Assembly: GCA_945865675.1 (NCBI GenBank)
Contig: CAMBFO010000012.1
Location: 1 to 41,686 of the forward strand
Origin: Comamonas sp. lk
GTDB taxonomy: Bacteria > Pseudomonadota > Gammaproteobacteria > Burkholderiales > Burkholderiaceae_C
DNA: 41,686 bases
Direction: 5' to 3'
The notes below the pieces were generated by a model that worked only from the letters and a program-made list of their open reading frames with translations, was not told the origin of the DNA and did no database searches. This document shows, in pieces, positions 24,209 through 33,478 of the stretch. Made by a program: the position numbers and the translations under genes. The first letter of the stretch is position 1. Every line of letters starts with the position of its first letter.

Positions 24209-25075
24209 TCAACGCTTTTTAAAGGCCACCACCTTCTGGTGCTGCTCACCCAGGCCGTCGATACCCAAGGCGATGGTGTCGCCGGCCTTCAGGTAAGAAG
24301 GCGCGGGTTTGCCATTTTTCTTCATGCCCATGCCCACGCCGGGTGGCGTGCCGGTGGTGATAACGTCGCCGGGCATCAAAGTCATAAACTGGCTCACATA
24401 GCTCACCAGCTTGGCCACGGTGAAGATCATGGTTTTGGTATTGCCGGTTTGCATACGCACGCCGTTGACATCGAGCCACATACCCAGGCGCTGGGGCTTG
24501 GACACTTCGTCACGGGTGACCAGCCAGGGGCCGATAGGGCCGAAGGTGTCGCAACCCTTGCCCTTGTCCCAGGTGCCGCCGCGCTCGATTTGGAATTCGC
24601 GCTCCGACAAGTCATTGATAGTGCAATAGCCAGCCACGTAGTCCAGCGCACGGGCTTGGGACACATGGCTCGCAAGCGAGCCGATCACCACGCCCAACTC
24701 CACCTCCCAGTCGGTTTTGACCGAATTTTTGGGCAGCATCACATCGTCGTTAGGGCCTTGCACGCAACTATTGGCCTTCATAAACACCACCGGCTCTTGC
24801 GGGATCGGCATGTTGGACTCGGCGGCATGGTCGGCATAGTTCAGGCCGATGGCAATGAATTTACCCACCTGACTGATGGGGCAGCCCATGCGGGGCTTGC
24901 CACGCACCAGAGGCAATGCATCCGTCTTGATACGGGCCAGCATAGCCAGCGCTTTGTCGTTCAAGTGGTCCGCAGTGATGTCCTTGATATGCCCGGACAA
25001 ATCGCGCAATTTGCCTTGCGCATCGATAACACCCGGTTTCTCACGACCGGCTGCGCCGTAGCGTACTAATTTCAT
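24209..25075 (-). CDS. fumarylacetoacetate hydrolase (FAH) family protein
   Basis: A 288-residue protein read from ATG 25075 (MKLVRYGAAGREKPGV); AGGAG lies just upstream. The N-terminal domain has the GKFIAIGLNYADHAAESN segment and the C-terminal FAH domain holds the metal-binding acidic residues in TDWEVELGVVIG and INDLSEREFQ, the WDKGKGCDTFGPIGPW loop and GDVITTGTPPGVGMGM. The family includes acylpyruvases, 2-keto-3-deoxy-sugar acid dehydratases and oxaloacetate decarboxylases. Its position upstream of tctB/tctA suggests that it processes the carboxylate that is imported, but the exact reaction cannot be told. The longer open frame to 25258 has no family-like sequence upstream of MKLVRY. 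Confidence 0.92.
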   Translation of the reverse strand: MKLVRYGAAGREKPGVIDAQGKLRDLSGHIKDITADHLNDKALAMLARIKTDALPLVRGKPRMGCPISQVGKFIAIGLNYADHAAESNMPIPQEPVVFMKANSCVQGPNDDVMLPKNSVKTDWEVELGVVIGSLASHVSQARALDYVAGYCTINDLSEREFQIERGGTWDKGKGCDTFGPIGPWLVTRDEVSKPQRLGMWLDVNGVRMQTGNTKTMIFTVAKLVSYVSQFMTLMPGDVITTGTPPGVGMGMKKNGKPAPSYLKAGDTIALGIDGLGEQHQKVVAFKKR

Positions 25076-25095
25076 ACTGACTCCTGTTGAAAAAT

Positions 25096-25851
25096 TTAAA
25101 CCACTGGCTTTAAGACCCGCACCCACTGACGCGCAGGCAATCCCCATTGTTCTTGAATGTATTCGCCGCGCGCCGCCCAGGTGGCCCGCGGCGGCCGCGT
25201 GGCAGTGCGCTGGGCCAGGACCACGGTATTGCCCTGACGCGTGGCCTTGAAGGCCCAAATCGCATCGCGTCCGAAGGCGCTGGCAATGCGCTCTACGCTG
25301 CGGTCAAAACTAGAACTGCGGCCAAACAAATTCACCGTCATACAACCGTCGTCCGTCAGGGTGCGGCGACAGTCGGCGTAAAAATCCGGGCTGTCGAGCA
25401 CCGGTGCTGCGGCCTCATGGTCGTACAAATCGACGTGCAAGGCATCGACCACACCCTGCCAGCGTTTTTGCCGAATTTCTTGGGCCGCATCGGCCAGAAC
25501 GACTTTCATACGCGGGTTATCCATAGGCAAATGAAACCAGCCCCGGCAGGCGTGCAGCACCTGCGGGTTGAGTTCAATGGCCGTGGTGCGCATGCCCATT
25601 TCCAGCGCGCAAAACTTAGTCAGCGAGCCGGCGCCAAGTCCCAATTGCAAAGCTTGGCGCTTGGACGCAGTGGATGGATCCATGAGCATCAGCCAGGCCA
25701 TCATGCGTTGGATGTACTCATGCACCAGGGCCGTGGGCTCGTCCATCAGCATGGAGCCCTGAATCCAGATGCTGCCCAGATGCAGGTGGCGGATAGCCCC
25801 TTCTTCCGAAAAATTCACTTCGGGCAATTCGTCGTAGGCAGAAGGTTTCAA
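25096..25851 (-). CDS. spermidine synthase-like methyltransferase-fold protein
   Basis: A 251-residue protein with the spermine/spermidine synthase fold: IWIQGSMLMDEP, ALQLGLGAGSLTKFCA (cofactor glycine loop, about residue 68-83), IELNPQV, VVLADAAQEIRQ, and DALHVDLYDHE. The start is a TTG (25849-25851); no ATG or GTG precedes it before a stop and the next ATG would remove conserved sequence, so the TTG is likely right. Some aminopropyl-transfer residues of true SpeE are not obvious, so it may act on another substrate. It is followed closely by the FAH gene in the same direction (20 bases). Confidence 0.8.
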   Translation of the reverse strand: MKPSAYDELPEVNFSEEGAIRHLHLGSIWIQGSMLMDEPTALVHEYIQRMMAWLMLMDPSTASKRQALQLGLGAGSLTKFCALEMGMRTTAIELNPQVLHACRGWFHLPMDNPRMKVVLADAAQEIRQKRWQGVVDALHVDLYDHEAAAPVLDSPDFYADCRRTLTDDGCMTVNLFGRSSSFDRSVERIASAFGRDAIWAFKATRQGNTVVLAQRTATRPPRATWAARGEYIQEQWGLPARQWVRVLKPVV

Positions 25852-25881
25852 GCGGACACCAGTGGGGCAAACAAGCGCTGT

Positions 25882-26721
25882 TTATACCAGTGCTGCGATT
25901 TTGGGCAGCGCATCGAGCGTATTGCGCCACATGGCGCTGCGCAAATCCTCCACATCCAGTTTGCGCAAACCGGCGAGTAATTTTCCAATTTGCGGCAGCT
26001 GTTCGGGCGCGTTGCGGCCCTGGGTCATCCCTTTAGCACGCTCTGTCGCAGTCCGGTACAGCCAGTGCGGCGGTATATCGGGCGCATCCGTTTCCAGCAC
26101 CAGGCTTTCCAGCGGCAGGCTTTGTGCCAAGCTGCGCAATTGCAAGGCGCGCTCAAAGGTCACCGCGCCGCCAAAGCCGAGTTTGAAACCCAACTCCACA
26201 AAATGCTGCGCCTGCGCATCGCTGCCATTAAAAGCATGGGCAATGCCGCGCCAGCGGTAGCCGCCTTGGCCCACTGCACGCAAATATTTCAGCAGCCGAT
26301 CCGCGCTGCGGCGCACATGCAGCACCACGGGCAAATCATGCTTGCGGGCCAATTCCAGTTGTGCACGGTAAAAAAACTCTTGCTTCTCGCGCATCGCAGG
26401 GCTGCAAAGTGCGGGCACAAAAAAATCTAAACCAATTTCGCCGACTGCCACGAGGCGCGGGTCTGCGCATTGCGCTTTTAGCGCCACATCCAGCGCCTGC
26501 AAATCCGCCACCTCCGCCTGGGGGACATACAGCGGATGGATGCCAAGTCCATAGCTATCGCCCTGGGCATGGGCCAAATCACGTACCGTATCCCAATTGG
26601 CGCGCTCAACCGCTGGGATAAAACAATGCGCCACGGCCGCTGCACGCGTTTGGACCTGCACTTGCGCGCGGTCCGCTGCAAACTCAGGCGCATCCAGATG
26701 GGCGTGGCTGTCGATCCACAT
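25882..26721 (-). CDS. TatD family metal-dependent hydrolase
   Basis: A 279-residue TIM-barrel hydrolase. The metal ligands are seen as DSHAHLD (His6, His8), GEIGLDFF (Glu), LHVRRS (His), HAFNGS (His) and ETDAPDIPP (Asp). The start MWIDSHAHLD at 26721 is the standard N-terminus; a longer frame to 26832 overlaps lolD. TatD proteins are Mg-dependent nucleases linked to DNA repair and RNA decay. The last helix (LDVEDLRSAMWRNTLDAL) is complete. It lies 16 bases after lolD in the same direction. Confidence 0.92.
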   Translation of the reverse strand: MWIDSHAHLDAPEFAADRAQVQVQTRAAAVAHCFIPAVERANWDTVRDLAHAQGDSYGLGIHPLYVPQAEVADLQALDVALKAQCADPRLVAVGEIGLDFFVPALCSPAMREKQEFFYRAQLELARKHDLPVVLHVRRSADRLLKYLRAVGQGGYRWRGIAHAFNGSDAQAQHFVELGFKLGFGGAVTFERALQLRSLAQSLPLESLVLETDAPDIPPHWLYRTATERAKGMTQGRNAPEQLPQIGKLLAGLRKLDVEDLRSAMWRNTLDALPKIAALV

Positions 26722-26737
26722 GCCCAAATTCCCGGCG

Positions 26738-27448
26738 CTAGGGCTGGGATTGCTCAAGCAGCACGCCGCCGTCCAAACGCAAACGCCGACTGCATTTGGC
26801 GGCCAGCGTGTGGTCGTGGCTGACCAGCACAAAGGCTGTGCCTTGCTCGCGCGCCAGTTGCAGCATCAAGCCAAACACGCCGTCGGCGGTGCTACGGTCC
26901 AGGTTGCCGGTGGGCTCGTCGGCCAGCACGCAGTCGGGCTGCGTGACCAGGGCGCGGGCGATGGCCACCCGCTGGCGCTCGCCCCCGGACAATTCGGCCG
27001 GCCGATGTGCTGCGCGGTGCGCCAGGCCGACTTTATCGAGCATCGCCAAGGCGGCTGTGTGTGCATCGGCCGCCTTGCTGCGGCGCAAGGTCAATGGCAT
27101 GGCCACGTTGTCCAGTGCGCTGAACTCAGGCAGCAAATGGTGAAACTGATAGACAAAGCCCAAGTGCCGATTACGCAAGCGCCCTTGGGCCGCTGCGTCC
27201 AGCGAAGCCAAAGCCTGGCCGCACAAGCTAACGCTGCCACTGCTGGGCGCGTCTAAGCCTCCCAGCAAATGCAAAAGCGTGCTTTTACCCGAACCCGAAG
27301 CACCCACAATCGCCACCGTTTCACCCCGGCGCACTTGCAAATCCACGCCGCGCAGCACCGTCACGTCCAAGCGTCCTTCGTGAAAACGCTTGCCCAGGCC
27401 GCTGCAACTGAGTAGTACTTCGGAGGTATTTTTCGAGACATCATTCAT
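26738..27448 (-). CDS. lolD: lipoprotein-releasing ABC transporter ATPase LolD
   Basis: A 236-residue ATPase: Walker [10 protein letters not shown] at 49-57, the signature [16 protein letters not shown], Walker [13 protein letters not shown] and the H-loop LVSHDHTLA. It drives the Lol complex that extracts lipoproteins from the inner membrane and passes them to LolA. It overlaps lolC by 8 bases, so coupling is tight. The C-terminal residues ([10 protein letters not shown]) end shortly before tatD. Confidence 0.95.
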   Translation of the reverse strand: MNDVSKNTSEVLLSCSGLGKRFHEGRLDVTVLRGVDLQVRRGETVAIVGASGSGKSTLLHLLGGLDAPSSGSVSLCGQALASLDAAAQGRLRNRHLGFVYQFHHLLPEFSALDNVAMPLTLRRSKAADAHTAALAMLDKVGLAHRAAHRPAELSGGERQRVAIARALVTQPDCVLADEPTGNLDRSTADGVFGLMLQLAREQGTAFVLVSHDHTLAAKCSRRLRLDGGVLLEQSQP

Positions 27449-28697
27449 AGCGCAAGGCCTCCGCCGGATTCACCTGGGAGGCCTGCCAGCTGGGATACAG
27501 CGTGGCCACAAATGACATTAAGAAACTTATCAGGGCAATGGGCACGATGTCACCTGCCTGCGGATCGCTAGGCATGCGGCTGATCAGGTACAAGTCTTTG
27601 GGCAAAAAATTGGCCCCCAAGGCGCGTTCGATAGCAGGCACGATGACATCGATATTGAATGCGACGCCAAGGCCTAAAAGCAAACCCAGCGCAGTCCCAA
27701 TCACCCCCACCAGCGCACCTTGCACCACAAAAATCCCCAAGATGCTGGCCGGGCTGGCGCCCAGCGTGCGTAAGATAGCAATGTCGGCACGCTTGTCCGT
27801 CACCGTCATTACCAAGGTACTCACCAAATTGAATGCCGCCACCGCCACGATAAGCGTGAGGATGATGAACATCATGCGTTTTTCCACCTGTACCGCGGCA
27901 AACCAAGTGCGGTTTTGTTGCGACCAGTCACGCACATAAACCCCCAGCCCCATGGCCACTTGCAGCTCAGCCGCCACTGCGCGGGCCTGGTGCAAATCGC
28001 GCAGCTTCAAGCGCACACCGCTGGGTCCTTCCAGGCGGAAGATGCGAGCCGCATCTTCCCAATGCACCAGCGCCAGTGTGGAGTCGTATTCAAAATGCCC
28101 GGAATCAAAGGTGCCCAGCACTTCCATTTGTTTGAGGCGCGGCACCACCCCTGCAGGGGTGAGCTGGCCGCTGGGGGCTATCAGAGTCACTGGGTCGCCT
28201 ACGCGCACACCCAAAGCTCGCGCCAGTTCGCTACCCAGCACCACGCCAAACTTGCCCGCTTGCAGGCGCTGCAGTGCAGCGCGCTGCTCGGGCTTACCCA
28301 GTTCAGTGACCTCGGGCTCAAATACCGGGTCAATCCCGCGCACCAGCACGCCGCGCATGTCTTCGCCACGCGCGAGCAAGGCTTGCGCTGCAATAAAGGG
28401 CGCTGCGCCCACCACCTGCGGGTTGGTACGCGCTTGCACTAGCGTCTGCGCCGCATCGGGCAAAGCGGCGCCGTCCTGCGCATAAATCTCGATGTGCGAC
28501 ACCACGCTGAGCATGCGGTCGCGCACCTCGCGTTGAAAGCCGTTCATGACGCTAAGCACAATAATCAGCGCCGCCACGCCTAGCGCAATGCCCAGCATGG
28601 AAACGCCGGAAATAAACGAGATAAAGCCGTTACGCCGGGTACTGCGGCCCGCACGGGTATAGCGCCAGCCGATACGCAATTCAAAGGGAAGGTTCAT
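27441..28697 (-). CDS. lolC: lipoprotein-releasing system transmembrane protein LolC/LolE
   Basis: A 418-residue membrane protein read from ATG 28697 ([17 protein letters not shown]), the typical LolC/E start. It has one N-terminal helix ([19 protein letters not shown]), a large periplasmic domain of about 200 residues, and three C-terminal helices ([48 protein letters not shown]), the MacB/LolC fold. The frame is open to 28832 but the extra 45 residues contain Cys/Pro-rich noise. With only one such gene in this block the complex may be a LolF-like homodimer; this is inferred. Confidence 0.93.
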   Translation of the reverse strand: MNLPFELRIGWRYTRAGRSTRRNGFISFISGVSMLGIALGVAALIIVLSVMNGFQREVRDRMLSVVSHIEIYAQDGAALPDAAQTLVQARTNPQVVGAAPFIAAQALLARGEDMRGVLVRGIDPVFEPEVTELGKPEQRAALQRLQAGKFGVVLGSELARALGVRVGDPVTLIAPSGQLTPAGVVPRLKQMEVLGTFDSGHFEYDSTLALVHWEDAARIFRLEGPSGVRLKLRDLHQARAVAAELQVAMGLGVYVRDWSQQNRTWFAAVQVEKRMMFIILTLIVAVAAFNLVSTLVMTVTDKRADIAILRTLGASPASILGIFVVQGALVGVIGTALGLLLGLGVAFNIDVIVPAIERALGANFLPKDLYLISRMPSDPQAGDIVPIALISFLMSFVATLYPSWQASQVNPAEALRYE

Positions 28698-28770
28698 GAC
28701 GGGCGGATTGTGGCAGTTTCCCAAGTCGGCGCTTGGGCACGCGAACCAAGGCGTGCAGGACAATCGGGAC

Positions 28771-29763
28771 ATGCACATTGTGATTTCCCACGCCGCGGCC
28801 GCTGGTCCGCGATGCCGCGCCGCCAGCGCCACCTTGAACCTGCCCCATTTGCGCGCACTGCTGCAGCGGGTTGCGGCGCAGACGCGTCACACCGGCACCC
28901 CGCATAGTCTGACCCCGCTGGCCGAACATCTGGCGACCGGTCAGGCCTACCCCGACGGCTTAGTGCCCTGGGCCGCGTGGCTGGCGCAGGCCCATGGTCT
29001 GAGCCAAAGCGGCCAACACTGGGCGCTGATCAGCCCCTGCCATTTGCAAATCCACAGCGACCACGTCGCCATGCAAGATCCCGATGCATTGCAACTTCCT
29101 GAGGACGCCTCGCGCACCCTGCTGGCAGCGATGCAGCCCTACTTTGAAGAAGACGGCATCGCCCTGCATTGGCACAGCGCCTTGACCTGGTTAGCGCAAG
29201 GTCCGGTATTCCAGGATCTGGCCAGCGCCTCGCTCGCGCGGGCGCGTGGCCAGCCCATAGATGCCTGGATACCCCGCCAGAGCGCAGCGCAAGGCCTGCG
29301 ACGTTTGCAAAACGAAATGCAAATGCTGCTCTACACCCATGCGCTGAACGACGCCCGCAGCGCAAGCGGCCAAGTCCCGGTCAATGGCTTTTGGATCAGC
29401 GGCACCGGCAGCCCCCTGCCCACCAGCGCGGCGGCGCATGTGACAGATAGCTACGCTCTTGCGCTTTTTGCCCCCACCAGCGGCCCCTTCGGTTTAATCA
29501 GCCCGCACGCCATGTACATCGAAACACTGAGCCTAAGCGCGCTGCGCGATGACGCGCAGGCCTGGACGCAGGTCTGGCAGGACCTGGACACCGAAGTGTT
29601 TGCCCCCCTGGCCGCACTGCAAGCATCCAGCCCGGCCATCAGCATAACCTTTTGCGGCGAGAAAGGGGCACGCACTTGTATCTTGGGCCGCGCCTCGCTT
29701 TGGCAACGCATCCAGCAAGCATGGAGCACCCCTGCGCTTCACCACTTCCTACACGACTTATGA
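28771..29763 (+). CDS. conserved protein of unknown function coupled to recJ
   Basis: A 330-residue protein with start ATG 28771 (MHIVISHAAAAGPRC), as in relatives seen in Comamonadaceae that are annotated as hypothetical or 'phosphoglycerate mutase-like'. Recognisable conserved stretches are WALISPCHLQIHSDHVAMQDP, MQPYFEEDGIALHW, WIPRQSAAQGLRRLQNEMQM and VNGFWISGTG. There is no signal peptide or transmembrane helix. A longer frame to 28696 overlaps the lolC start region. The stop overlaps the recJ start (ATGA, 29760-29763), which ties it to recJ, but no biochemical role can be read from the sequence. It is divergent from lolC with about 70 bases between the starts. Confidence 0.8.
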   Translation: MHIVISHAAAAGPRCRAASATLNLPHLRALLQRVAAQTRHTGTPHSLTPLAEHLATGQAYPDGLVPWAAWLAQAHGLSQSGQHWALISPCHLQIHSDHVAMQDPDALQLPEDASRTLLAAMQPYFEEDGIALHWHSALTWLAQGPVFQDLASASLARARGQPIDAWIPRQSAAQGLRRLQNEMQMLLYTHALNDARSASGQVPVNGFWISGTGSPLPTSAAAHVTDSYALALFAPTSGPFGLISPHAMYIETLSLSALRDDAQAWTQVWQDLDTEVFAPLAALQASSPAISITFCGEKGARTCILGRASLWQRIQQAWSTPALHHFLHDL

Positions 29764-31469
29764 AAATCATCCCCCGCGATATCCCGCCACGCAGCGTGTA
29801 TGCACTGGAACAGGCCGGCGTTCACCCCTTGCTGGCGCGCTTGTATGCGGCGCGTGGCGTTACCTGCACCGACGAGATTGACGACAGCCTGGCCAAGCTC
29901 TTGCCGCCTGCAGGCCTGTTGGGCATAGACGCTGCCGCTAGCTTGTTGGCCGATGCCATTGCCCAGGGCAAGCGCCTGTGCGTGGTGGCCGACTACGACT
30001 GCGATGGCGCCACGGCTTGCGCGCTGGCGATGCGTGGCCTGCGATTGCTGGGCGCAGCGCACCTGGGCTATCTGGTGCCAGACCGCGTGGTCGATGGCTA
30101 CGGCCTGACCGCGCCGATTGCCGAGCGCGTCAAAGCCCAGGGCGCTGATGTGCTGATCACCGTGGACAACGGGATCGCCAGCGTCGAAGGCGTAGCCCAT
30201 GCCAAAGCGCTGGGCCTGCAAGTGCTGGTGACCGACCACCACCTACCCGCCACCGAACGGCCCGATGCCGACGTCATCGTCAACCCGAACCAGCAGGGCT
30301 GCGGCTTTGTAAGCAAAGCGCTGGCCGGTGTGGGCGTGATGTTTTATGTGCTGCTGGCGCTGCGCTCCGAACTGCGCGCGCGCGGTGTGTTTGACCCTGC
30401 CACCCAGCCCAAGCTGGACACCCTGCTGCCCCTGGTGGCGCTGGGCACGGTGGCTGATGTGGTGCGCCTGGACGCCAACAACCGCCGCCTGGTGGCCCAG
30501 GGCTTAAAGCGCGTGCGTGCCGGGGCGATGCCTGCGGGCATGGAGGCCTTGTTTCGCGCAGCCGGCCGCAAACCGGCCATTGCCACCAGCCAAGATTTTG
30601 GCTTTGCGCTGGGGCCGCGCATCAATGCGGCAGGGCGCTTGTCGGACATGACGCTGGGCATTGAATGCTTACTCACCGACGACCCGGCACGTGCCGACGA
30701 ACTGGCGCGCGCGCTGGACGGCATCAACCGCGATCGCCGCGTCATCGAAGGCGATATGCGCGACGTGGCTATGGAAGTGGCCGAGTCTTTGTTTGACGCT
30801 GAGGACGAGGCGCCACCGGCGATATGCGTTTTCGACCCCGAATTTAATGAAGGCGTGGTCGGCATCGTGGCGGCGCGCATCAAAGACAAATTCCACCGGC
30901 CCAGCTTTGTGTTCGCCGCCAGCCAAGCACCGGGCAAAGAGCATGAACTCAAGGGCTCGGGCCGCTCGATCGCCGGCTTTCATTTGCGCGACGCGCTGGA
31001 CCTGGTGGCCAAGCGCTACCCCGGCGTGCTGCTGCGCTTTGGCGGGCACGCCATGGCGGCGGGCTGCACCATCAGCGAAGAACACCTGGACACTTTTGAA
31101 CAAGCCCTGAGCGAGGTGGCGCACGAATGGCTGGACGAGGCCACCTTGCAGCGGCGCCTGGCCACCGATGGCCCCTTAGCCCCGGAATACCGCCGCGTGG
31201 ACCTGGTGGACACGCTGCACAAAGAAGTCTGGGGCCAGGGCTTTGCCACACCCACCTTTAGCGAAGAGGTAGAAGTGCTATCCCAACGCATCGTGGGTGA
31301 AAAACACCTCGCGCTGAAGCTCAAACACCAGGGCGAGCCGGTGGACGGCATTTGGTTCGGCCACACTGACCCCTTGCCGGCCAAAGTCACCATGGCCTTT
31401 CGCCTAGACGCCGACGAATGGAACGGCGTGCGGCGGGTGAAGTTTTTTGTAGAGGCGGTGCAGGGTTAG
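29760..31469 (+). CDS. recJ: single-stranded-DNA-specific exonuclease RecJ
   Basis: A 569-residue 5'-3' ssDNA exonuclease used in recombination and mismatch or base-excision repair. DHH-family motifs are in order: DYDCDGATA (about 79-87, normally DYDaDG), VTVDNGIAS-type ITVDNGIAS, TDHHLP (about 159-164), RINAAGRLSD, and the DHHA1 motif RFGGHAMAAG (about 424-433). The start ATG 29760 is inside the stop of the preceding gene (ATGA); a longer frame to 29652 only overlaps that gene. It ends 9 bases before the convergent stop of the 2OG oxygenase. Confidence 0.96.
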   Translation: MKIIPRDIPPRSVYALEQAGVHPLLARLYAARGVTCTDEIDDSLAKLLPPAGLLGIDAAASLLADAIAQGKRLCVVADYDCDGATACALAMRGLRLLGAAHLGYLVPDRVVDGYGLTAPIAERVKAQGADVLITVDNGIASVEGVAHAKALGLQVLVTDHHLPATERPDADVIVNPNQQGCGFVSKALAGVGVMFYVLLALRSELRARGVFDPATQPKLDTLLPLVALGTVADVVRLDANNRRLVAQGLKRVRAGAMPAGMEALFRAAGRKPAIATSQDFGFALGPRINAAGRLSDMTLGIECLLTDDPARADELARALDGINRDRRVIEGDMRDVAMEVAESLFDAEDEAPPAICVFDPEFNEGVVGIVAARIKDKFHRPSFVFAASQAPGKEHELKGSGRSIAGFHLRDALDLVAKRYPGVLLRFGGHAMAAGCTISEEHLDTFEQALSEVAHEWLDEATLQRRLATDGPLAPEYRRVDLVDTLHKEVWGQGFATPTFSEEVEVLSQRIVGEKHLALKLKHQGEPVDGIWFGHTDPLPAKVTMAFRLDADEWNGVRRVKFFVEAVQG

Positions 31470-31478
31470 CTTCGCAGC

Positions 31479-32291
31479 TCAGGCCGGAAAAGCCTGCGCC
31501 CGCTTGTAAAAGCCTAGGTTTTCGGTTTCTGTAAACCGCACGCCCGGTTTTTCGTACAAAGAAAACACGGCCACCAGGCGTTCCTGGTCGCCAGCTACGG
31601 TGGTGACGCGGTGGGCAGTGTTGCGGCCACGAAAAACATTCAGGGCGCCGGGCTCCAGGTCTGCGCTTATCACTTGCGGATCTTGCCCGGCCAGCATGCG
31701 GGCCACGCCTTCATAGTTGGGGTCGCTGTCGGTACGCAAACCGCGCCGGTACTGGAACATACCGTCCTTGCCAGCCCGCTGCAAGAGCAAGGTGGTGGTG
31801 AACTCCGACCTGTCGAAATGCCAGTTGAGCGCTTCGCCGGGGCGGTAGCTCAAGACGTTCACGCGGGCCAACTCGTCGTCCATTACATGTAACACCGGCA
31901 ATTGCATGGTGGCCGCGATAAACTGCCGGAACTGCGGCCACTCGTAGACCTGGGTCAGTGGCGTGTCGCGCAGCTGGTCGGCGCACAAAGTGTGGTTGAT
32001 GGTGGTGATTTTTCGAAGTGCCGGGTGGTCGTCAGGCAGACCCTCCACCCGATCCAAAAAATAAATATTGTGGTCGCGCCTAATTTCAGCCGACTCGCTA
32101 GCCATGCGCGGCGACACCTTAGCCACGCATTCGGCCAGCGCCTGGGCCTTCAGAAAGCCCGGCAACTCATACATGCCCGCCGCCTCCAAATCAGCGCGAC
32201 ATCGCTGTACCAGCGCCAGCCAAGGCTCCGAGCCGGGCTGGTCCAATGGATAGGTTTGCAAGTCGATAAGGGTGTGGATGGGCAATGTCAT
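31479..32291 (-). CDS. Fe(II)/2-oxoglutarate oxygenase of the HalD/BesD-like family, hydroxylase-type iron site
   Basis: A 270-residue enzyme read from ATG 32291 (MTLPIHTLIDLQTYPLD). Segments such as NIYFLDRVEGLPDDHPAL, INHTLCADQL and RVNVLSYRPGEALNWHFDRS match proteins annotated as HalD/BesD-like halogenases. The iron ligands would be His158 and Asp160 (WHFD) plus His227 (RNTAHRVT), with Arg238 for 2-oxoglutarate. Halogenating members have Gly in place of the Asp, so this one is predicted to hydroxylate, probably a free amino acid or similar small molecule. The longer frame to 32495 is upstream of the conserved start and is rejected. Confidence 0.85.
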   Translation of the reverse strand: MTLPIHTLIDLQTYPLDQPGSEPWLALVQRCRADLEAAGMYELPGFLKAQALAECVAKVSPRMASESAEIRRDHNIYFLDRVEGLPDDHPALRKITTINHTLCADQLRDTPLTQVYEWPQFRQFIAATMQLPVLHVMDDELARVNVLSYRPGEALNWHFDRSEFTTTLLLQRAGKDGMFQYRRGLRTDSDPNYEGVARMLAGQDPQVISADLEPGALNVFRGRNTAHRVTTVAGDQERLVAVFSLYEKPGVRFTETENLGFYKRAQAFPA

Positions 32292-32399
32292 GCCGCAATA
32301 ATAGGGGAATTGGGCGCTCGCCCACACCCGGCGCGCGCTACGATAGTGCAGAGCGTCTGGCGCCCTGGCTGCGGCGCATCGCACACAAAGGAGTTCACC

Positions 32400-32804
32400 A
32401 TGTCCATTACCGGTCGTTGTTACTGCGGGGCGATTGCCTACGAGGCCACGCGCGCGCCGCAGTTGTCGCTGCAATGCCATTGCCGCGAATGCCAATACAT
32501 ATCCGGTGGCAACCCCAATGTGGCGATGGTGCTGCCTTTGGAGGGCTTTCGTTTTACGCGCGGCGAGCCTGCCACCTTCAAACGCAGCGATTTGGAAAGC
32601 CCGGTGACGCGTTTTTTTTGCAGCCAGTGCGGCACCTCGCTAGGCACCCAAAGCCCCAAGCGACCCGGCTCCATGATTGTCAAAGTGGGTACGCTGGATG
32701 ACCCTTCAGTCTTCAAGCCGACAGTAGCCATCTTTACCGTCGACAAACAGCCTTTTCACCACATCCCCGACGATTTGCCAGCCTACGAACGGCGTCCAGG
32801 TTAG
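32400..32804 (+). CDS. GFA family protein (glutathione-dependent formaldehyde-activating fold)
   Basis: A 134-residue zinc protein, ATG 32400 with AAGGAG 7 bases ahead. Zinc-binding cysteines are seen in GRCYCGAIAYEA, LQCHCRECQYISG and FFCSQCGTSLGT, the classic CENP-V/GFA layout. Members bind glutathione adducts or act in related thiol chemistry; most are uncharacterised. The C-terminal tail (DKQPFHHIPDDLPAYE) is usual. A longer frame to 31902 lies in the wrong context (it overlaps the divergent oxygenase). Confidence 0.93.
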   Translation: MSITGRCYCGAIAYEATRAPQLSLQCHCRECQYISGGNPNVAMVLPLEGFRFTRGEPATFKRSDLESPVTRFFCSQCGTSLGTQSPKRPGSMIVKVGTLDDPSVFKPTVAIFTVDKQPFHHIPDDLPAYERRPG

Positions 32805-32828
32805 GCTAGCGCAGGCCCTGCGCACACC

Positions 32829-33389
32829 CTACTTCCAGCGTACCGGCTCTATATCGACCGTTCTACTGGCATCGCCAAGCGTCAGCACGCCTTCTTGCAC
32901 CGTGGCTTGCAATTGCATGCTGCGCTGGGCCAAGGGAATCAGCGCTTGCGAGGCCAGGGTGGGCACGCGATAGACGCGCAGGTTTTGCGGGCGGCTGAGT
33001 TTGCTTTCCATGCCGCGCCACCACACTTCGGCAGCGTGGTTAAAGCTGTACAACACCACTTGGTCGGACTTGCCACAGGCTTTGATCAGCGGCTTGTCTT
33101 CGGGCTGGCCCACTTCAATCCACACGCGGGTGCGGCCGGTGAAATCGCGCAACCAGACATCGGGCTCGTCCGGGTCCGACAAGCCGGCACCAAAGGCCAG
33201 GGTGCCGTCACCATTGCACAAGCTGCTCAGGGTATGCGCCTGCAAGGCCAGCGCGCACAGGCGCACCATCATGCGTTCGTCGGTTTCGCTGGGATGGCGG
33301 GCCAATGTCAGCGTGTGGTCGGCGTAATAGCTGTTATCGATGTCTGCAATTTGCAGGTTTGCTTTAAAAATCGTTGATTTGAGGGCCAT
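32829..33389 (-). CDS. YaeQ family protein
   Basis: A 186-residue protein with the start MALKSTIFKANLQIADIDNSY and the family segments HPSETDERMMVRLCALAL, DLAFGAGLSDPDEPDVW-type (LAFGAGLSDPDEPDVWL), TRVWIEVGQPEDKPLIKACGK and the ending VEPVRWK-like DIEPVRWK. YaeQ has a PD-(D/E)XK nuclease-like fold; the DEPDVW Asp and IEVGQP Glu would be at the equivalent of the active site. The function is not established. A longer frame to 33443 is not supported. It converges with the GFA gene. Confidence 0.93.
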   Translation of the reverse strand: MALKSTIFKANLQIADIDNSYYADHTLTLARHPSETDERMMVRLCALALQAHTLSSLCNGDGTLAFGAGLSDPDEPDVWLRDFTGRTRVWIEVGQPEDKPLIKACGKSDQVVLYSFNHAAEVWWRGMESKLSRPQNLRVYRVPTLASQALIPLAQRSMQLQATVQEGVLTLGDASRTVDIEPVRWK

Positions 33390-33478
33390 GCGCCGATTGT
33401 GACCGAGCGCTGCGCTGCACCCATCCATGCCCGGCCCTGCCAAAATCAGGCCACACCTAAACCTTCGCGATCAATCCT

